Below are positions 18,046-29,267 of a stretch of 64,000 bases of DNA, piece after piece. A program made the position numbers and the translations under genes. The stretch is taken from NCBI RefSeq assembly GCF_003149535.1, contig NZ_QGDB01000001.1, positions 682,001 to 746,000 on the forward strand, read 5' to 3'. Every line of letters starts with the position of its first letter. Positions within the stretch are counted from its first letter, which is position 1. The notes below the pieces were generated by a model. That model was not told the origin of the DNA. It searched no databases and was given only the letters and a program-made list of their open reading frames with translations. The stretch is from Falsochrobactrum shanghaiense. Lineage in GTDB: Bacteria > Pseudomonadota > Alphaproteobacteria > Rhizobiales > Rhizobiaceae.

Positions 18046-19230
18046 TTAATCCTGTTCTACGCCATGGATTGCCATCAGATGCTTCATGCGTCTGGTGGCA
18101 AGTTCCGGCCTGTCGAGGACATTGGCCTGATCGGCGAGGCGGAAAATATCCGCATAATGCAGCATGCCGCGCGCCGATTGCATCCCGCCCGGCATGGTGA
18201 AATGGCTTTGATGGCCGTTGAGCCAGGCCAGAAACACCACGCCTGCCTTGTAATATTGGGTCGGCGCTTCGAAAATCTTGCGCGATAGCGGCACTGTCGG
18301 CTCGATGATGGTGCGGAAGCGCTCATTATCGCCCTTGGCAAGTGCTGCGAGAGCGCTGGATGCTTGCGGGGCGACCGCATCGAAAATGCCCAGAAGTGCG
18401 TGGCTGTGCCGCTTGCCATCGCCCTCGATCAGCGGCGCATAGTTGAAATCATCACCCGTGAAACACAAAACGCTGTCCGGCAGGCGATCACGCAGCGCGA
18501 TTTCATAGCGCTCTTCGAGCAGCGAAATTTTTATCCCCTCAACCTTGTCGCGGTTGTCCTCGATGATGGCGATGACTGTTTCAAGCGCATCCTCGAATTT
18601 TTCCGATCCCCAATAGCCGCGCAATTGCGGGTCGAACATGTCGCCAAGCCAGTGCAGAACGACCTTTTCGCGCGCATGGCTGAGGATGTGGCCATAGACC
18701 TTCGCATAATCGTCGGGCGAGCTGGCGATGCGGGCAAGGGCGCGGCTTGCCATCAGGATGAAACGTCCGCCGTGTTTTTCAACGAAACCGGCCTGTGTCT
18801 CATAGGCTTTGATGACATCATCAAGGCTTTTTGCATCCGCAGGATCGAGATGATCGGTGCCCGCGCCGCAGGCGAGATCAGCACCGGGAACGCTTTTGCT
18901 TTCGGCAAGCGAACGGCGGATGAGTTCCTGTGCGCCGCTCCAGTCCAGTCCCATGCCGCGCTGCGATGTATCCATGGCTTCGGCGATCTTGAAGCCGAGG
19001 CTCCAGAGGTGATGGCGGAAGCGGATTGTCGCGTCCCAGTCAATCGCCGGGCTGTTCCATGGCCGGTTGTCGCTTTGCGGATCGGAAACCACATGGGCCG
19101 CGGCATAGGCGATGCGGTTGAATTGCGGAACCGTGCGGGGACGTTCGGTCGGAATGCCGGTGAGGCGGTAAGATTTCGCGCTGCCATCGGCCTCGGGCAA
19201 AATCAGCATGGAATTGGATAATGCGCTCAT
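18046..19230 (-). CDS. DUF993 family protein, dihydrodipicolinate-synthase-like (394 aa)
   Basis: The sequence fits the DUF993 family, TIM-barrel proteins related to dihydrodipicolinate synthase/N-acetylneuraminate lyase. Recognisable pieces are RIAYAAAHVV near the start, AIDWDATIRFRHHLWSLG, VEKHGGRFILMASRALA and VEGIKISLLE, where the Lys lies in the place of the Schiff-base lysine strand. I chose ATG 19230 because GGAGGAACACC precedes it; an in-frame ATG lies 18 bases upstream. The gene is divergent from the LacI-type regulator and has a matching palindrome in its promoter, so it very likely belongs to the same regulon. Reaction unknown; an aldol cleavage or ring-opening step in the neighbouring catabolic pathway is an inference. 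Confidence 0.85.
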   Translation of the reverse strand: MSALSNSMLILPEADGSAKSYRLTGIPTERPRTVPQFNRIAYAAAHVVSDPQSDNRPWNSPAIDWDATIRFRHHLWSLGFKIAEAMDTSQRGMGLDWSGAQELIRRSLAESKSVPGADLACGAGTDHLDPADAKSLDDVIKAYETQAGFVEKHGGRFILMASRALARIASSPDDYAKVYGHILSHAREKVVLHWLGDMFDPQLRGYWGSEKFEDALETVIAIIEDNRDKVEGIKISLLEERYEIALRDRLPDSVLCFTGDDFNYAPLIEGDGKRHSHALLGIFDAVAPQASSALAALAKGDNERFRTIIEPTVPLSRKIFEAPTQYYKAGVVFLAWLNGHQSHFTMPGGMQSARGMLHYADIFRLADQANVLDRPELATRRMKHLMAIHGVEQD

Positions 19231-19263
19231 GGTGTTCCTCCGCTTCATGATTGTCGATTTAAT

Positions 19264-19277
19264 TTAGAACGTTCCAA
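19264..19277. promoter_or_regulatory. LacI-type operator in the DUF993 promoter
   Basis: TTAGAACGTTCCAA differs by one base from the perfect palindrome in front of lacI. Read on the minus strand, it sits just after a TTGCCA -35-like element and before an A+T-rich -10-like element, so bound repressor would block the promoter of the divergent DUF993 gene. The central CG is typical of LacI/GalR family operators. Confidence 0.75.
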
Positions 19278-19383
19278 ATGGCAAGTAAAAGCAGAAAAAT
19301 CATGCAAAAATTGCGAAAACCGATGCAAAGGTAGTGCTGTTTTGGTGCGATTTAGCATAAAACAGGGTGCAATTTTCTGACTA

Positions 19384-19412
19384 TTGACAAATTTGGAACG
19401 TTCCAATTAAAT
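19384..19412 (+). promoter_or_regulatory. promoter with LacI-type operator filling the -35/-10 spacer
   Basis: TTGACA (19384-19389) and TTAAAT (19407-19412) are separated by 17 bases. The perfect 14-bp palindrome TTGGAACGTTCCAA (19393-19406) lies wholly inside that spacer. This predicts autorepression of lacI and repression of the eight-gene plus-strand operon. Confidence 0.8.
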
Positions 19413-19433
19413 TGCAGCAGTCGGGAGAAGTGG

Positions 19434-21466
<2,033 letters not shown>

Positions 21467-21470
21467 CACA

Positions 21471-23072
21471 ATGAGCAAGCATATTACCCCGGCACAAGCC
21501 GCAGCCCTTATTCCCGACAACGCTGTCGTTTCGGTTTCGTCATCGAGCGGCCTTGGCTGCCCGGACCTGATGCTGAAAGCAATCGGCGAGCGTTTCGATG
21601 AAAGCGGCCATCCGCAAAACATCACCACGCTGCATCCGATTGCAGCAGGCGACATGAGCGGTATCAAGGGGGTCGATTATATCGCCAAAAAGGGACTGCT
21701 GAAAAAGATCGTTGCGGGTTCCTATCCCTCCGGTCCGTCGGGCGCGGAGCCGCCGTTGATCTGGCAGATGATCACCAATAACGAAATTCCGGCTTATAAT
21801 ATTCCCTCCGGCATTCTGTTCGACATGCATCGCGAGGCAGCGGCCAAGCGCCCCGGCGTGCTGACGAAGATCGGCATGGATACATTTGTCGATCCGGCGC
21901 GGCAGGGCTGCGCGATGAATGATCTGGCGGCGAAGGAAGTGCTGGTCGAGAAGGTGAATTTTGCCGGTGAAGACTGGCTTTATTTCCCCAATATCGTGCC
22001 GCAGGTGGCGATCATCCGCGCCACGACCGCCGATGAGCGCGGCAATCTCACCTATGAGCATGAGGGGGCTTATCTGGGCGGTCTCGATCAGGCACTGGCT
22101 GCGCGCAACAATGGCGGCATCGTCATTGCGCAGGTCAAGCGCATCGCCAAGGCAGGCACATTGCGCCCGCATGATGTGCGGGTTCCGGGTACGCTGGTCG
22201 ATTATGTGATCGTCGATCCGGAGCAGAAACAGACCACGCAGACGCTTTACGACCCGGCTATTTCCGGCGAGATCATCCGTCCGCTCGATACGTTCCGCCT
22301 GCCCGAATTCAATATTCAAAAGGTGATCGCGCGGCGCGTGGCGCAGGAGCTGGAAGCGGGCAGCGCCGTAAACTTAGGCTTTGGCATTTCCGCCAATGTG
22401 CCGCGTATCCTGCTTGAAGAAGGTCTGCATGGCGCCGTCACCTGGGTTATCGAACAGGGGGCTGTCGGCGGCGTGCCGCTGCTGGATTTTGCCTTTGGCT
22501 GTGCGTCCAATGCCGATGGCTATATGCCCTCGCCCTATCAGTTCACCTATTTTCAGGGCGCAGGCTTTGATGCCTCTTTGCTGTCTTTCCTTGAAATCGG
22601 GCGTGATGGTTCGGTCAATGTGTCAAAACTCTCCTTCCGTCCGCATGTGACGGCGGGGGCGGGCGGCTTTGTCGATATTACCGCGCGCGCGAAAAAGATC
22701 GTTTTTTCCGGCATGTTCAATGCGGGTGCGAAGCTTGCGGTCGCGGACGGCAAGCTGGTGATCGACAAGGAAGGCAAGCTGAAAAAGCTTGTCAACGAGG
22801 TAGAGCACGTCACTTTCTCCGGCCCGCGCAGCGTGGCACAGGGACAGGACATTACCTATGTCACCGAGCGCTGCGTGATGAAGCTCACACCCGAAGGCAT
22901 CATGCTGACCGAGATTGCACCCGGCATCGATCTGCAAACGCATATTCTCGACCAGTCGGAATTCCCGCTGATCGTATCGGATCAGCTCAAGGTGATGGAC
23001 GCAGCGCTGTTTGGCGAAGAGCCGATCGGGCTGAAACTGCCGCAAAAACCGGCAAGAAGGCTGGAGGCGTAA
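21471..23072 (+). CDS. acyl-CoA:acetate/3-ketoacid CoA-transferase, class I, fused subunits (533 aa)
   Basis: Both alpha-like (AAALIPDNAVVSVSSSSGLG at the start, with the glycine-rich region) and beta-like halves are in one chain, as in propionate CoA-transferase and YdiF. The beta half has VNLGFGISANVPRIL and WVIEQGAVGGVPLL, where the Glu of EQGAVGG is in the place of the catalytic glutamate that forms the gamma-glutamyl-CoA thioester. I chose ATG 21471, 4 bases after the preceding stop; the frame is open further upstream inside the dehydrogenase gene but that part is not protein-like. It activates a carboxylic acid intermediate with CoA from a donor thioester. Confidence 0.93.
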   Translation: MSKHITPAQAAALIPDNAVVSVSSSSGLGCPDLMLKAIGERFDESGHPQNITTLHPIAAGDMSGIKGVDYIAKKGLLKKIVAGSYPSGPSGAEPPLIWQMITNNEIPAYNIPSGILFDMHREAAAKRPGVLTKIGMDTFVDPARQGCAMNDLAAKEVLVEKVNFAGEDWLYFPNIVPQVAIIRATTADERGNLTYEHEGAYLGGLDQALAARNNGGIVIAQVKRIAKAGTLRPHDVRVPGTLVDYVIVDPEQKQTTQTLYDPAISGEIIRPLDTFRLPEFNIQKVIARRVAQELEAGSAVNLGFGISANVPRILLEEGLHGAVTWVIEQGAVGGVPLLDFAFGCASNADGYMPSPYQFTYFQGAGFDASLLSFLEIGRDGSVNVSKLSFRPHVTAGAGGFVDITARAKKIVFSGMFNAGAKLAVADGKLVIDKEGKLKKLVNEVEHVTFSGPRSVAQGQDITYVTERCVMKLTPEGIMLTEIAPGIDLQTHILDQSEFPLIVSDQLKVMDAALFGEEPIGLKLPQKPARRLEA

Positions 23073-23849
23073 ATGTCGGGACGTATTGAAATTGCGATTG
23101 AAAACCATATCGCAACAATGATCATCAAGCGGCCTGAAAAGCTCAATGCCTTCGATATTGAGATGTTGCGGGAATTATCCGCTGCCTGCGACCGGGTGGA
23201 GGCGGAACGCAATGTGCGCGTGGCCATCCTGACGGGCGAGGGCAAGGCTTTTTCGGCGGGTGGCGACATCAAGGCGTGGGGCGGTATGGAGCCATCCGAA
23301 TTCGGCCATGCATGGGTGCGCTATGGCCATCGCGTGTTCGAGCGGCTGGCGACCTTGCGCATGCCGCTGATTGCCGCCATGAATGGCCATGCGCTGGGCG
23401 GCGGGCTGGAACTGGCAGCGGCTGCGGATATTCGCATTGTCGAGCAGCAGGCGAAGATCGGCCTGCCGGAGACCTCGCTTGGCATGGTGCCGGGCTGGTC
23501 GGGCACGCAGCGTCTGGTGCGCCGCTTTGGCGCGCAGATCGTGCGGCGCATGGTGCTGGGCGGTGAAATGTTCACGGCTGAAGAAGCGCTTGCTCACGGG
23601 CTGGTTGATGGCATTGTCGATACGGGCAAGGCATTGGAAGCGGCAAAGGATTATGCGGCGCGGGTGGCACAGCGCGGACCGGCGGCACTTGAAGTTTCCA
23701 AACTGATGATTGCTGTTGCCAATGGCGAGGACAATGGAACCGCTGTCGAGGCGCTGGGTTCCATCCTTGTCGCCAAGACCGGTGATCTTAAAGAAGGCGT
23801 CAGCGCTTTTGGCGAAAAGCGCGCAGCGAAGTTCAAGGGAGAATGGTGA
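23073..23849 (+). CDS. enoyl-CoA hydratase/isomerase (crotonase family, 258 aa)
   Basis: The crotonase signature is clear: FSAGGDIKAW (oxyanion loop), AAMNGHALGGGLELAAAAD and GLPETSLGMVPGWSGTQRL. Both glutamates that act in rat enoyl-CoA hydratase have counterparts (GGGLE and LPE), so hydratase activity is likely rather than a degenerate use. It begins directly after the CoA-transferase stop and its TGA overlaps the next start, so the genes are tightly coupled. It likely hydrates the CoA-activated intermediate made by the transferase. Confidence 0.93.
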   Translation: MSGRIEIAIENHIATMIIKRPEKLNAFDIEMLRELSAACDRVEAERNVRVAILTGEGKAFSAGGDIKAWGGMEPSEFGHAWVRYGHRVFERLATLRMPLIAAMNGHALGGGLELAAAADIRIVEQQAKIGLPETSLGMVPGWSGTQRLVRRFGAQIVRRMVLGGEMFTAEEALAHGLVDGIVDTGKALEAAKDYAARVAQRGPAALEVSKLMIAVANGEDNGTAVEALGSILVAKTGDLKEGVSAFGEKRAAKFKGEW

Positions 23850-25363
23850 TGAGCGTTATTGTCAAACCGCAGCCGCTGGCGGGGCTGGAAATCCGCGAAT
23901 TCTCCATGCTGATCGACGGCAAATGGGTGGCTGCTGCGAGCGGCCAGACCATCGAGCGCGTGGCGCCCGGCCATGGCGTGACGGTGAGCCGATATCCGGC
24001 GGGCGGCAAGGGTGATGCGGAACGCGCAATCGCGGTTGCGCGCAAGGCTTTCGACGACGGGCGCTGGACCTCGAAGACCGCTTCGCAGCGCTCGCTTGCG
24101 CTGCTCAAGGCTGCGGATCTGATCGAGGCGCGCGCTGAAGAGCTGGCCTATCTCGATGCAATTGAAGCCGGCAAACCAATTGCGCAGGTGCGTGGCGAGA
24201 TTGCCGGTGCCGTCGATATATGGCGCTATGCGGCTGCACTTGCGCGCGATCTGCATGGCGAGAGCTACAATACGCTCGGAGACGGCACGCTGGGCGTGGT
24301 GCTGCGCGAGGCGATCGGCGTCGTCTCGATCATCACGCCATGGAATTTCCCGTTCCTGATCGTCAGCCAGAAGCTGCCTTTCGCGCTGGCTGCGGGCTGT
24401 ACGGCGGTGGTGAAACCGTCCGAGCTGACTTCCGGCTCGACGCTGGTGCTGGGCGAAATTCTTGCGGAAGCAGGAATCCCCGATGGCGTGGTCAATATCA
24501 TCACCGGCACGGGTGCTGATGTGGGCCAGCATATGAGCACCCATGCGGATGTCGACATGGTGTCATTCACCGGCTCTACCGGGGTCGGCAGGCTGACCAT
24601 GGCCAATGCCGCGCAAACGCTCAAGAAAGTGTCGCTGGAGCTTGGCGGCAAGAACCCGCAAATCGTGTTTCCTGATGCCAATCTCGATGAATTCATCGAT
24701 GCGGCGGTGTTTGGCGCGTGGTTCAATGCGGGCGAATGCTGCAATGCCGGGTCGCGGCTGATCGTGCATCGCTCGATTGTAGACGAGATCGTGGCGCGCA
24801 TTGCCGATCTGTCGAAGAAAGTGGTGATCGGTGATCCGCTCAACGACCGGACGCAGGTGGGCGCGATCATCTCGCCGCAGCATCTTGGCAAGATCGGGGC
24901 CTATGTCGAGGATGCGAAAAAGGCCGGTGCCGCCCTTGCGCATGGCGGCGAGGTGCTGGACCTTGGGGCCGGTCACTATATGGGGCCGACCATTCTTGCA
25001 GGCGTTACGACGGATATGGCCGTGGCGCGCGAGGAAGTGTTCGGGCCGGTTTTGTCAGTGCTTTCCTTCGATACAGTGGATGAGGCGATTTCGATTGCCA
25101 ATTCAGTCGATTACGGTCTTTCGGCAGGCGTGTGGAGCCGCGATTTCGACACCTGCATGCGCATCGGGCGCAAGGTGCGTGCGGGCACGATCTGGATGAA
25201 CACCTTCATGGACGGCACGCCGGAACTGCCTTTCGGCGGCTATCGCCAGTCGGGTCTGGGGCGTGAATTGGGGCGTCATGCGGTGGAGGATTACACCGAG
25301 ACCAAGACGCTCAATATGCATATAGGCCCGCGCAGCAACTGGTGGGTGCCGCAGGGCAAATAG
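23849..25363 (+). CDS. NAD(P)-dependent aldehyde dehydrogenase (504 aa)
   Basis: ALDH family landmarks: SIITPWNFPFLI, FTGSTGVGRL, the catalytic Glu in LELGGKNPQIVF, the catalytic Cys in NAGECCNAGSR (the second Cys of CC lies at the family position), and EEVFGPVLSV. I prefer ATG 23849 (TGATG overlap with the preceding stop) over the ATG two codons earlier, because of spacing to the GGGAG site. It oxidises an aldehyde intermediate, probably the product of one of the GMC oxidoreductases or of the DUF993 lyase-like enzyme. Confidence 0.95.
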   Translation: MSVIVKPQPLAGLEIREFSMLIDGKWVAAASGQTIERVAPGHGVTVSRYPAGGKGDAERAIAVARKAFDDGRWTSKTASQRSLALLKAADLIEARAEELAYLDAIEAGKPIAQVRGEIAGAVDIWRYAAALARDLHGESYNTLGDGTLGVVLREAIGVVSIITPWNFPFLIVSQKLPFALAAGCTAVVKPSELTSGSTLVLGEILAEAGIPDGVVNIITGTGADVGQHMSTHADVDMVSFTGSTGVGRLTMANAAQTLKKVSLELGGKNPQIVFPDANLDEFIDAAVFGAWFNAGECCNAGSRLIVHRSIVDEIVARIADLSKKVVIGDPLNDRTQVGAIISPQHLGKIGAYVEDAKKAGAALAHGGEVLDLGAGHYMGPTILAGVTTDMAVAREEVFGPVLSVLSFDTVDEAISIANSVDYGLSAGVWSRDFDTCMRIGRKVRAGTIWMNTFMDGTPELPFGGYRQSGLGRELGRHAVEDYTETKTLNMHIGPRSNWWVPQGK

Positions 25364-25375
25364 GGAGGAACGGCT

Positions 25376-26854
25376 TTGGGAGGACAGCCGGATATTGTTA
25401 TCATCGGATCGGGGATCGGCGGCGCGACAATTGCCGCCGGTCTTGCGCCTTCGGGTGCCGATATTCTCATTCTGGAAGCCGGTGAGCGTCTGGCCGACCG
25501 GCCGGAAAATCGCGACCCGCGTGCCATTTTCCAGCGCGGCTTCTTTCGCCCGAAAGAGCACTGGTATGAGGCGGACGGAGCGCCGTTCAATCCGGGCAAT
25601 TATTATAATGTCGGCGGCAATTCAAAATTCTATGGCGCGGTGCTGGTGCGCTATCGCCGCGAGGATTTTGCGGAAATGGCGCATCTCGACGGGGTGTCGC
25701 CTGCATGGCCGTTTGATTATGACGAACTGGAGCCGTGGTATTGCCGTGCCGAGCAATTATTTGCAGTGCGCGGCGAATTGGGCGACGATCCGAGCGAGCC
25801 CTATCATTCACAGCCCTATCCCTTTGCGCCGGTTCCTGATGAAAAGCCGATAGCCGAATTGCGCGCAAGGCTGAAAAAGAACGGCATTCACGCAGCTTCC
25901 CTGCCGCTTGGCGTCGATATTGAACGCTGGCTGGCAAAGGGCAAGACGCCGTGGGACGCGCATCCCAACGCTAATGACGGCAAGATGGATGCGGAAACCC
26001 GACCGCTGGCGGAGGCGCTCAAATATGCCAATGTGCGGCTGGAGACATCGGCAAGGGTTACGCGGCTGGAGGCGGAGGGCGCGCGGATTGCCGCTGTGCA
26101 CTATGTGAAGAATGGAGAAACGCAGATTTTGCGCCCCAAGCTGGTGATTTTATCGGCGGGTGCGGTGCAATCGGCAGCGCTTCTGCTGCGGTCGGGACTG
26201 GCAAACCGATCCGATCAGGTGGGGCGCAATTTCATGAACCATAATGCGAGTGCGGTGATCGGGTTCGATCCGCGCTTTCGCAATGACAGCATCTATCAGA
26301 AGACATTCGGCTTCAATGATTTCTACCTGTCCGACGGGGCGGGCGGGCCGCCGCTGGGCAATGTGCAATTGCTGGGGCGTGTTTCGGGTGCGGTTTTAAA
26401 GGCGAATATGCCGCGCGTGCCGGAATGGCTGCTTGATCAGGTGGCGCGCCATACGGTCGATTTTTACGCCATGAGCGAGGATCTGCCGTCGCCCGAAAGC
26501 CGCGTGAGCGTGGATGGTGAGCGCATCGTGCTGCATTGGGTGCGCTCCAACTGGCAGGCGCATCTGATGCTGGTGGAAAAGCTTAAATCCGTGCTCAGGC
26601 AGGCGGGCTTTCCCATCGTGCTTTCGCAGGCTTTCGACCGGCGCACGCCCTCGCATCAATGCGGGACGGTGCGCATCGGCAATGATGCAGCGCTTGCGCC
26701 GCTCGATCCTTATTGCCGCGCTTTCGACCATCCCAATCTCTATGTGGTCGATGCATCTTTCCTGCCCACATCGGCGGCGGTCAACCCGGCACTGACCATT
26801 GCCGCGCAGGCGCTGCGCGTGGCCGATCATATTACAAAGGAGGAACTGGCATGA
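25376..26854 (+). CDS. GMC family FAD oxidoreductase, TTG start (492 aa)
   Basis: The FAD-binding motif IVIIGSGIGGATIAAGLAPSG is near the start and the GMC C-terminal domain is at the end (SHQCGTVRIGNDAALAPLDP, VVDASFLPTSAAVNPALTIAA). No ATG is near the correct place; a TTG at 25376 follows the strong AGGGAGGA site by 7 bases and gives the full FAD motif, so I take TTG as the start. It overlaps the next gene as ATGA. GMC enzymes oxidise alcohols or sugar hydroxyls, often through a periplasmic or membrane-linked electron acceptor; no export signal is seen here. Confidence 0.92.
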   Translation: MGGQPDIVIIGSGIGGATIAAGLAPSGADILILEAGERLADRPENRDPRAIFQRGFFRPKEHWYEADGAPFNPGNYYNVGGNSKFYGAVLVRYRREDFAEMAHLDGVSPAWPFDYDELEPWYCRAEQLFAVRGELGDDPSEPYHSQPYPFAPVPDEKPIAELRARLKKNGIHAASLPLGVDIERWLAKGKTPWDAHPNANDGKMDAETRPLAEALKYANVRLETSARVTRLEAEGARIAAVHYVKNGETQILRPKLVILSAGAVQSAALLLRSGLANRSDQVGRNFMNHNASAVIGFDPRFRNDSIYQKTFGFNDFYLSDGAGGPPLGNVQLLGRVSGAVLKANMPRVPEWLLDQVARHTVDFYAMSEDLPSPESRVSVDGERIVLHWVRSNWQAHLMLVEKLKSVLRQAGFPIVLSQAFDRRTPSHQCGTVRIGNDAALAPLDPYCRAFDHPNLYVVDASFLPTSAAVNPALTIAAQALRVADHITKEELA

Positions 26855-27615
26855 CCCGTCAACGACCTGTGGCGCTGGTGACTGGCGCAAGACGTGGCAT
26901 TGGTTTTTCCGTTGCGCGCGCGCTTGCCGACAAGGGCTTCGATCTTGCCGTCACTGACCGCGAACACGACGAAGCAGCCATGAATGAATTGCGGGAAACG
27001 GGCCGGAAGATCGTCTTTTTCAAAAGCGATCTTGCAGCCGTTGAGACGCATGAAGCGACCGTGAACGCCGTTCTTTCTGAATTTGGCAATATTGATTGCC
27101 TCGTCAACAATGCCGGGATGGGGTCTGTGGAGCGTGGGGATTTCATCAATCTCAAGCCGGAAAATTTCGACACGATCATGGGCGTGAACCTGCGCGGCAC
27201 GGTGTTTTTCACGCAGGCCGTGGTGAAGGCGATGCTTTCGGCGGAGGAGGTGCCGTTCTCGCGCAGCATTGTGACGATCAGCTCGGTTTCATCAGTGATG
27301 ACATCGCCCGAGCGGCTTGATTATTGCATCTCCAAGGCGGGATTGTCGGCTTTTGTGCAGGGGCTGGCCTTGCGGCTTGCGCAAGCGCGCATCGGCGTAT
27401 TCGAGGTGCGGCCCGGCATCATCCGCACCGATATGACGGCGAAGGTCGCCGAGCGTTACGACGCGCTGATCGAAGGCGGGCTGGTGCCGATGAAGCGCTG
27501 GGGCGAGGCGGGCGATGTCGGCGCTATCGTTGCCGGACTTGCAGGCGGCGATTTCATCTTCGCCACAGGCTCCACCATCAATGCCGATGGTGGCCTGTCG
27601 ATTGCAAAGCTTTAG
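26851..27615 (+). CDS. short-chain dehydrogenase/reductase (254 aa)
   Basis: Classical SDR: cofactor motif VTGARRGIGFSVARAL, NNAG motif LVNNAGMG, catalytic Ser region TISSVSSV, Tyr-x-x-x-Lys as YCISK, and a C-terminal TGSTINADGGLSI. It is annotated as 3-ketoacyl-ACP-reductase-like in general layout, but the cluster suggests a catabolic alcohol dehydrogenase. ATG 26851 overlaps the GMC stop and follows an AAGGAGG site. Confidence 0.93.
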   Translation: MTRQRPVALVTGARRGIGFSVARALADKGFDLAVTDREHDEAAMNELRETGRKIVFFKSDLAAVETHEATVNAVLSEFGNIDCLVNNAGMGSVERGDFINLKPENFDTIMGVNLRGTVFFTQAVVKAMLSAEEVPFSRSIVTISSVSSVMTSPERLDYCISKAGLSAFVQGLALRLAQARIGVFEVRPGIIRTDMTAKVAERYDALIEGGLVPMKRWGEAGDVGAIVAGLAGGDFIFATGSTINADGGLSIAKL

Positions 27616-27621
27616 GAAGAA

Positions 27622-29265
27622 ATGGCCATGGCTTATGATTATATCATTGTCGGCGGCGGGCCTGCCGGATGCGTTCTGGCCAATCGGCTGAGCGAGGATG
27701 CCTCGGTCAAGGTGCTGCTTTTGGAAGCAGGCGGCAGCGACTGGAACCCGCTGTTTCACATGCCCGCCGGTTTTGCCAAGATGACCAAGGGTGTGGGAAG
27801 CTGGGGCTGGGAAACCGTGCCGCAGAAACACATGAAAAACCGCGTGCTGCGCTATACGCAGGCGAAAGTGATCGGCGGCGGCTCCAGCATCAATGCGCAG
27901 ATTTATACGCGCGGCAATGCAGCCGATTATGATCTGTGGGCCAGTGAAGACGGCTGCACCGGCTGGGATTATCGCCATGTGCTGCCCTATTTCAAACGTG
28001 CCGAGGACAATCAGCGTTTCAACGATGATTATCATTCCTATGGCGGGCCGCTGGGCGTTTCCATGCCGTCCGCGCCGTTGCCCATTTGCGACGCCTATAT
28101 CCGCGCAGGGCAGGAACTGGGCATTCCCTACAATCCCGATTTCAACGGGCGCGAGCAGGCGGGCGTCGGCTTTTATCAGCTTACGCAGCGCAATCGCCGC
28201 CGTTCTTCGGCGTCGCTTGCCTATCTTTCGCCCATCCGCACGCGCAAGAACCTGACCATTCGCATGAATGCCGCCGTGCGCAATATCGTGCTGGAAAAGA
28301 CCCGCGCCACCGGCGTTGCGCTGATGAGCGGCGAGGTCTTACGCGCCGCGCGCGAGGTGATCGTGGCATCGGGCGCCATCGGTTCGCCCAAGCTGCTTTT
28401 GCAATCGGGCATCGGCCCTGCCGATCATCTGAGAAAAGTCGGCGTCGATGTGAAGCATGATCTGCCGGGCGTGGGCGAAAACCTGCAGGATCATCTTGAT
28501 CTCTTCGTGATCTGCGAATGCACCGGCGATCACACCTATGACGGCGTGGCGAAGCTGCACCGCACGCTTGCCGCTGGCCTTCAATATATTCTGCTGCGCT
28601 CCGGGCCAGTGGCGTCGAGCCTGTTTGAGACCGGCGGTTTCTGGTATGCGGACAAGGATGCGCGCACGCCCGATATTCAGTTTCATTTGGGGCTTGGCTC
28701 GGGCATCGAGGCAGGCGTCGAGAAACTGAAAAATGCCGGTGTGACGCTTAATTCCGCCTATCTGCATCCGCGTTCGCGGGGAACAGTCCGGCTTTCCACC
28801 AGCGATCCGGCGGCAGCACCCTTGATCGACCCGAATTACTGGAGCGATCCGCATGACGTGAAAATGTCGCTGGAAGGGCTGAAGATCGCACGCGAAATCA
28901 TGAGCCAGGACGCGCTCAAGCCTTTCGTGATGGCGGAGCGCCTGCCGGGGCCGAAAGTGATGAGCGATGATGAATTGTTCGATTATGCCTGCGCGAACGC
29001 CAAGACCGACCATCATCCGGTCGGCACCTGCAAGATGGGCACGGACGCCATGGCGGTGGTCGATCCCGAACTCAAGGTTCATGGGCTGGAGGGCTTGCGC
29101 GTGTGCGACAGTTCGATCATGCCGCGGGTTCCGTCCTGCAATACCAATGCGCCGACGATCATGATGGGTGAAAAGGGTGCGGATATTATTCGCGGACATG
29201 ACCCGCTGCCGCCTGCGATTTTCAGCTGGGAGCGCAACGAGAGCAAGCCGCGCGCGCGGGCCTGA
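27622..29265 (+). CDS. GMC family oxidoreductase, choline-dehydrogenase-like (547 aa)
   Basis: Full-length GMC enzyme: DYIIVGGGPAGCVLANRLSE near residue 5, the family ribityl-binding segment VIGGGSSINAQIYTRGN, SGAIGSPKLLLQSGIGP (GMC signature 2), and catalytic HHPVGTCKMG with a downstream Asn in PSCNTNAPTIM. It is closer to choline/alcohol dehydrogenases than the first GMC gene, with which it shares the operon, so the two are not a recent duplication. Either ATG 27622 or 27628 could be used. It ends the LacI-controlled operon; the next gene is convergent after 2 bases. Confidence 0.93.
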   Translation: MAMAYDYIIVGGGPAGCVLANRLSEDASVKVLLLEAGGSDWNPLFHMPAGFAKMTKGVGSWGWETVPQKHMKNRVLRYTQAKVIGGGSSINAQIYTRGNAADYDLWASEDGCTGWDYRHVLPYFKRAEDNQRFNDDYHSYGGPLGVSMPSAPLPICDAYIRAGQELGIPYNPDFNGREQAGVGFYQLTQRNRRRSSASLAYLSPIRTRKNLTIRMNAAVRNIVLEKTRATGVALMSGEVLRAAREVIVASGAIGSPKLLLQSGIGPADHLRKVGVDVKHDLPGVGENLQDHLDLFVICECTGDHTYDGVAKLHRTLAAGLQYILLRSGPVASSLFETGGFWYADKDARTPDIQFHLGLGSGIEAGVEKLKNAGVTLNSAYLHPRSRGTVRLSTSDPAAAPLIDPNYWSDPHDVKMSLEGLKIAREIMSQDALKPFVMAERLPGPKVMSDDELFDYACANAKTDHHPVGTCKMGTDAMAVVDPELKVHGLEGLRVCDSSIMPRVPSCNTNAPTIMMGEKGADIIRGHDPLPPAIFSWERNESKPRARA

Positions 29266-29267
29266 TG

